A stretch of 64,000 nucleotides of DNA from Heterocephalus glaber (taxonomy: Eukaryota > Chordata > Mammalia > Rodentia > Bathyergidae). The notes beneath the pieces are model-generated. The model was not told the origin of the DNA and searched no databases. It saw nothing but the letters and a program-made list of their open reading frames with translations. The stretch is from positions 3,411,206 through 3,475,205 of the forward strand of contig NW_004624801.1 in NCBI RefSeq assembly GCF_000247695.1. The letters run 5' to 3'. Both the position numbers and the translations under genes were made by a program. Below, piece after piece: positions 49,801 through 55,400 of this stretch (position 1 is the stretch's first letter; each line of letters begins with the position of its first letter).

Positions 49801-52402
49801 ATCAGGCCCATCAGAGCTATGAGGGAGGCTGGGCCCCCAAAGATCCAGGACTCCGCTGAATGCCTCCCTGCCCATAGGGCGGACTCCCTGGTTGTCATGG
49901 TGACTGGTGGATGGGAAGCTGGGAAGATCCCCGTGTCCATGTCCATTGGAGGAGGAAGCAACCCAGAGGGTGACAAGGACCGGATACTTTGAATGGGGGA
50001 GCCAGTGCAGGGACCTACCCTCCTCCTCCAGTGACTCACCTTATAGCCCAGTATGAGCCCATTTCGGTCAGCCTCAGGGATTTCATTCCAGCGCACGAGC
50101 ATGCTGCTGGAGGTGGTGGCCAGTGCCGACACGTTGGTGGGGCCGGAGGATGGGACTGCGGGGGGAAGAAGGGGTGAGAAGGGGGAGCTGAGGACCCACA
50201 GCTGGCCCTGCAGTGGTCGGAAGTGAGTAGCAGTCTGCAGGGCTTGGGCAGGAGCCAGTCCAGTGCTGCCTGCTCTATGGCAGAAAGCGTCTTTGGGGTC
50301 TCCAATGGGGCTGGGGAACCAGGGAGGCCACTTGAATTTAAAAGGTGCCAGCAAAAGCCACAGGACTGCAAACCACGTGTGGACAAATGAGGGCTGCCTG
50401 AGGGCCAGGCCCCTAGGAACCACTGTTATGTTTCCAGAATGTTCCGAGAGCGATTCCTTCCCCTGAAGCTCGTCTCTACCTCCTTCGGGCACCACTGGCT
50501 TCAGGGTTAAAGCCGAGGGCAGGAGGTAGGCAGAGTGCCTTGCCACCCACGGAGATGGGCACAGGGATGGGCAGACGCTGAAAGGCGCGCATGGGTGCAG
50601 GATGCGCTGCACTGGGCTGAGCACAGAGCAAGCCCCTCAGGCTGTCTTGGACCACAGTCGCAGCCCCATGTGTCCCTGGGGAGAGATGGCACCTGACTCC
50701 CGGGTCCTGCCGAGCACCGCCGGGCTCCAGGGCCCACTCCCAATGGCGTTGAAGGCCTGGACCTGCACGCGGTACTCCGTCCACTCCTCCAGGTCCTCAA
50801 TGGTATACTCCCGCTCCACGCGGTCCGGCACCACGTGGCTCAGGGTCTTCCCGTGGCCGTCAGACCTGCTGTACTTGATCTTGTAGCCCACTGACTCAGG
50901 GTTGCCATTGTATTCCATCTCTGGGAGAGGCTGCGGCACACACAGAGGGCAGCGTGTGTGAGGGAGGTCGTCCCGGGCAGAGGACCGCCTGGCAGGGGTG
51001 GCAGCCCTCACACCTCTTCCACCCTGAGAGGTGCTCCCACCCCGGCATGGCTTGGGCTCTGCATGTGTCATTTCTGTTGCCCTAAAAGCCCCATCTGCCC
51101 AGCCCACACTCCTAGGAGAAGCAGCGGGATCCTCCACTGTGTGCGTTGTTACTGCCTGCCTGGACCTGGTCCTGTCCTGTCCTTTCCTTTCTTTCTCTTC
51201 TGCCTTTCATTGGCCTCTTTCCTCCTTTCTTCCCTTTAACAATACTGGGGATTGAATCCCTGGCCCTTTGTATTCTGAGAAAAGGTCTTACTGAATCACT
51301 AAATTGCCCAGATCGGACTTGACTTGGTAACCCTCCTGCCCCAGCTTCTCAGAGGCACTGTGATTACAGACATGAGCCACCAGACCCAGCTTTTTGGGGT
51401 TTTTTTGTGGTACTGGGGATCAAATCCATGTGCACTCACTCTGCCGCTGAGCTATATCCCCAGCACCTTTTATTTTTTTATTTTGAAATTGCATTTTGTT
51501 AAGATGGCCCACACTGGGCTAGAACGTGAGATTTTCCTGCCTCAGCCTCCATGAGTGCTGGGATTACAGACTTGCCCCACCCTGCCTGGTCTGAGTTGAT
51601 CCTTTTCAGGATACTCGCAGGCCGTCTGTCACCATGCCGATGAGTACAGCCCCCTGGGCTCTCTGCCTCCTCCACTCAGCTCTCCACTCAGGGGCAGCGC
51701 ACACAGGCCTGAGCCGCCCGACGCCTGCCTCACTCAGGCTCCCCTAGTGGCCTGCGCATGGGGAGAAGGCCCATATGTGCCTCCCACACAGCTGGGCCCT
51801 GTCCCTGCCAGGCAGCCCTGCTATCCAGCCAACCTCATTTTCTGGTTGCATTCCCAGCCTCTCCTCTTTTTGTCTGCATCTCAGCAGAAGGGAAAGGCAG
51901 ATTCCTTTCCCGGCCTTAGGGCCAGGCTGGAGTCGCGGTCCCGGTCCCTGGGATGGACCCAGGCACGGCTGGGGAGCAGTGGGGAGCTGAGGCCTGAGGC
52001 AGGTGTGGGCAGAGAACCGGCCTCTGCTCACCCGTCTCCCATCTGCCTCCTCAGGGGCTCTGGAGGCCCATGCTCTCCACACCCTGACCCACTGTATCCA
52101 GTTCCCCGCTCCAGCCTGGTCTCCCTGCTCTCCACAGACACTCAGCAAAGAGGCCCGAGACCATGAAGATGGCAATCCATGGGCCCGGAGTAGGGCACCC
52201 ACACCAGCTACGGAGAGGAAGCAGCCACGAGGTACGCGGGCCTGAGAGGAGCTGGCCCTGCCCAGTGCAGCCTCTGCCTTTTTGTCCCCTTGTAACTAGT
52301 AGGAGGTCCCTTGTGGTGACAAAAGGGGTGCAGGAGCTCTTTCAAGCCAGCTTTTCTGATGCCAGAGTCCCAAGTTCTCTCAGGAGCCTTACCTAAGAAT
52401 TC

Positions 52403-52453
<51 letters not shown>

Positions 52454-55400
52454 GTGCTAGGGATTTAATCCTGGGACCAGTGACATCTCCAGCCCCCACT
52501 CCCTTATTTGTGTTGAAACAAAGTCTTCATGGCCGGGAACTTTTGACCTTCCTGCCTCAGCCTTCTAAGTAGCTGGGAGTGTCTAGGAGTTCTTATTGCT
52601 TCCCATGCCTCTTGGGATTCCTGCCTTGTGGGACTCACACTGAGAAACTGCTGGGGTGGGGCCTGGAGAGACAATTTCTTCAGGTCCCCAAATGGTGAGC
52701 TGGCAGTGTGCTTGAGGCTAGGGCTGTGGATTTTGGGGTACAGACTCCCTGGGTTGGGGTCCTAGCCCTGCTGTTAACTAGGGGATGTGGGAGGATAATG
52801 GGGTTCTGGGCAGGTTGTCTAACCTTTCTCTGCCTCAGTTTCTCCCTCAGCAAAATGGGGACCAGGATCTGTGGGCTATCACAGGCCTGTTGAGAAAGTC
52901 GAAGCTTGATGGAATAAAGTGCTGCTAGGGCCCCGGCAGGAGAGGAAGCCTGCGCTGTCAGCACTGCTACCTCCTACAAGGCTGCCTGCACGGAGGCAAT
53001 GCCCCTCAGCTGACTGCCCTCTCTTGGGCACAGAATGCCGCACAGATGCCTCTGAGCATCAGGCCCTCCACATGGGAGCTGTGTGGCCATGGGAAAGTTC
53101 CTAACCTCTCTGAGCCTCACTTCTTCTTGGCTGTACATTGGGATGATAAATGTGTGTTTTGCAAGATTCCTAGGAGGATTAAATGGGGTAAGAAGTTTAA
53201 AATGCTTGGCACCTGGCAATGCTCAGTAAACAGCATTTTGTAGCTCCTTCCTCTCATAGGAGGCACTTGTTCCTCCAGCTGAGACTGTCAAACACTTGAT
53301 CAGGTGTGGCAGTTAGGGTGAAGAGTCAGTGTGAGGGTCTGCTCAGAGCATCTATGGAAGATGCTTCTTCCTGTGTCTGGGTGGATGATGCAGGAGTGAC
53401 CCTGGGCTCTATGTCTGGTCCCTGGACCCTTCCTCTCTGGCGCCATTACCCTGCTCTGCTTCCGGTTGCCATGAACTACAAAGCTGTGCTCCGCCACGCT
53501 CTTCTGCCATGATGGTCTCCATGATGGAAACAGCCAACCATGGACTGAATCCCCTTAAAAGTTGAGCCTCTCTTCCTTTAAGTTGTGGGTGTCAGGTATT
53601 GTGTCCAGCAATGGGAAACCTAATCCACCAAGTAAGTATGGAAGAAAAGAAAAATTCTAAAAGAATAAAATGCAACTAAAGCAACAGGAGCATAAGTATC
53701 AGAGGCCATGGCGGCTCTGCAGGTGGGGATGGTCAAGGGGACACCGCACCCTGAAGTCCTGGAGGGAGCCTCACCATCCATCGGAGCCACAGGCTGGTCT
53801 CGCTAGCCGTGCGCAGAGTCACGTTGGCTGGGGCCATGTCAGGAGGTGCCTGGAGGGTCTGGATCTTTCTAGAAGGCTGACTGGGTGGACTGGTGCCCAC
53901 GATGTTCACCTGACGCATGCGGAAGCTGGGCGGGGCAGAGGGGAGGGGTGAGATGGTGAGAGCAGGACCTCGGAGCTAAACCCTGCTCCATTCCGGGCAG
54001 CCCTCCTCTCCACCAGGGGCTTTACCTGTAGTACGTGAAGGGGTTGAGGTCTGGGACCTCCATGGAGCGGGCGTCTGGCTCGTTGCTGAGCTGGTGAAGC
54101 AGCAGCCACTCCTCTCCTTCCCCGACCACGCCCACCTGGAAAAGGGGGACCCTCAGACCAGCCCGGCTCCTAGGGGGAAAGCTTTGGTCCAGTTCCAGGG
54201 CTCACCTGGAGGCACCAAAGGGCACCAGCGTCTTGCCAGGCTGTTAGACATGATGGGAGGTGGAAGTCTGAGACCACCCCGCATCAGAACTACTCGGGAA
54301 TGGGTTATAAACCCATTCCTAGGTGCTGTTTAGACCCAGTCGGAATTCGTGGGAGAGGTAGTGCCGGAAATCTGTTCCTTTACCAGATTCCCCAGGAGCT
54401 TCTCCTAGACACTCTGGGGTGCTTCTAAAAACTTCTCTGTCTCTCAAACCAGTTAAATCTGAACCTAAATTTCTCTTTCTTTGTGTGAGTGTGTAACACT
54501 GGTGTTGAAATTCTGACTGTTTCTTGATGATTCCGGGGAGCAGCCAGGGCTGAGAACTCTGGGGTTTAACGGTCTGCAGGCAGCAATGGGATTTTTCAGC
54601 AGCTGGTCACTACCCACCCTAGGGGCGCGCGTAGGATGCGAGGTGTTCTCACATGCACAGGTGAGCCGGAGGAGGAGACAGTTTTGGGAGCTGGGGGCAT
54701 GCTTGGTTGGCATATGGTCTCCAACTTACCATGGCTCGACTTAACAATTTTTTGACTTTAGGATGATGTGAGATCGACATGCATTCAGTAAAAGCCATAC
54801 TTGAAATTTTGAACATTGTTCTTTTCCTGGGCAGGCCATATATGGCCCAACCTTGCCTCACAGGGCCCACCAGCAGGCTACTACCGTCAGTCCTCTGAGT
54901 GCGTTTAAGGTAGGCTTGGCTGGGTTAGGTGTATTAAATGCATTTTTGGTTGGTGGTATTTTCAATTTAGGATGGGCTCACCAGGATGCAAACCCATCCT
55001 AAGTCCAGAGCATCTGTGTGTGGCGGCCATGAGAGTCACATGTGAAAAGTGACACTGGAATACATGGATGATCTTGCATTCAGGAGCACAGGGCTGGGGT
55101 GGAGGAGCTGTCGGGGTCCCGGCTCCCCTCTGGCAGGCTTTACCTGAGCCTCCACCAGCCAGCGGGAGATGGAAGTCTTCCCATCGTAGCCCGGTCTGAA
55201 CTGTAAGGTCACTGAGCGGGGACCGATATTGGAAATCCCCAGGTTGGTAGGGGCTCCAGGGAGTTCTGCAGGAGGAGAAAACAGGGCAGGAAAGGAGATC
55301 AGGAGATCAGGGGAGCGGGTCCCTCCACATGGAGCAGGACTTTGGGGGTGTTGAGGGGGCTGTCCTAGGAAAGGTCTTGGGAGAAGTGTGGCCAAGATCT

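Larger units (their letters stand above)
50931..53774 (-). other. SDK2: SDK2 intron (2.8 kb)
   Basis: SINE cluster (51240-51592), (CT)n plus SINE (52404-52585) and two MIRs (52725-52925, 53075-53240). Confidence 0.75.

Noticed and set aside
49743..50624. 293-codon minus-strand open frame
   Set aside because: Only 50040-50155 within it is coding (window exon 8); the rest runs through introns.
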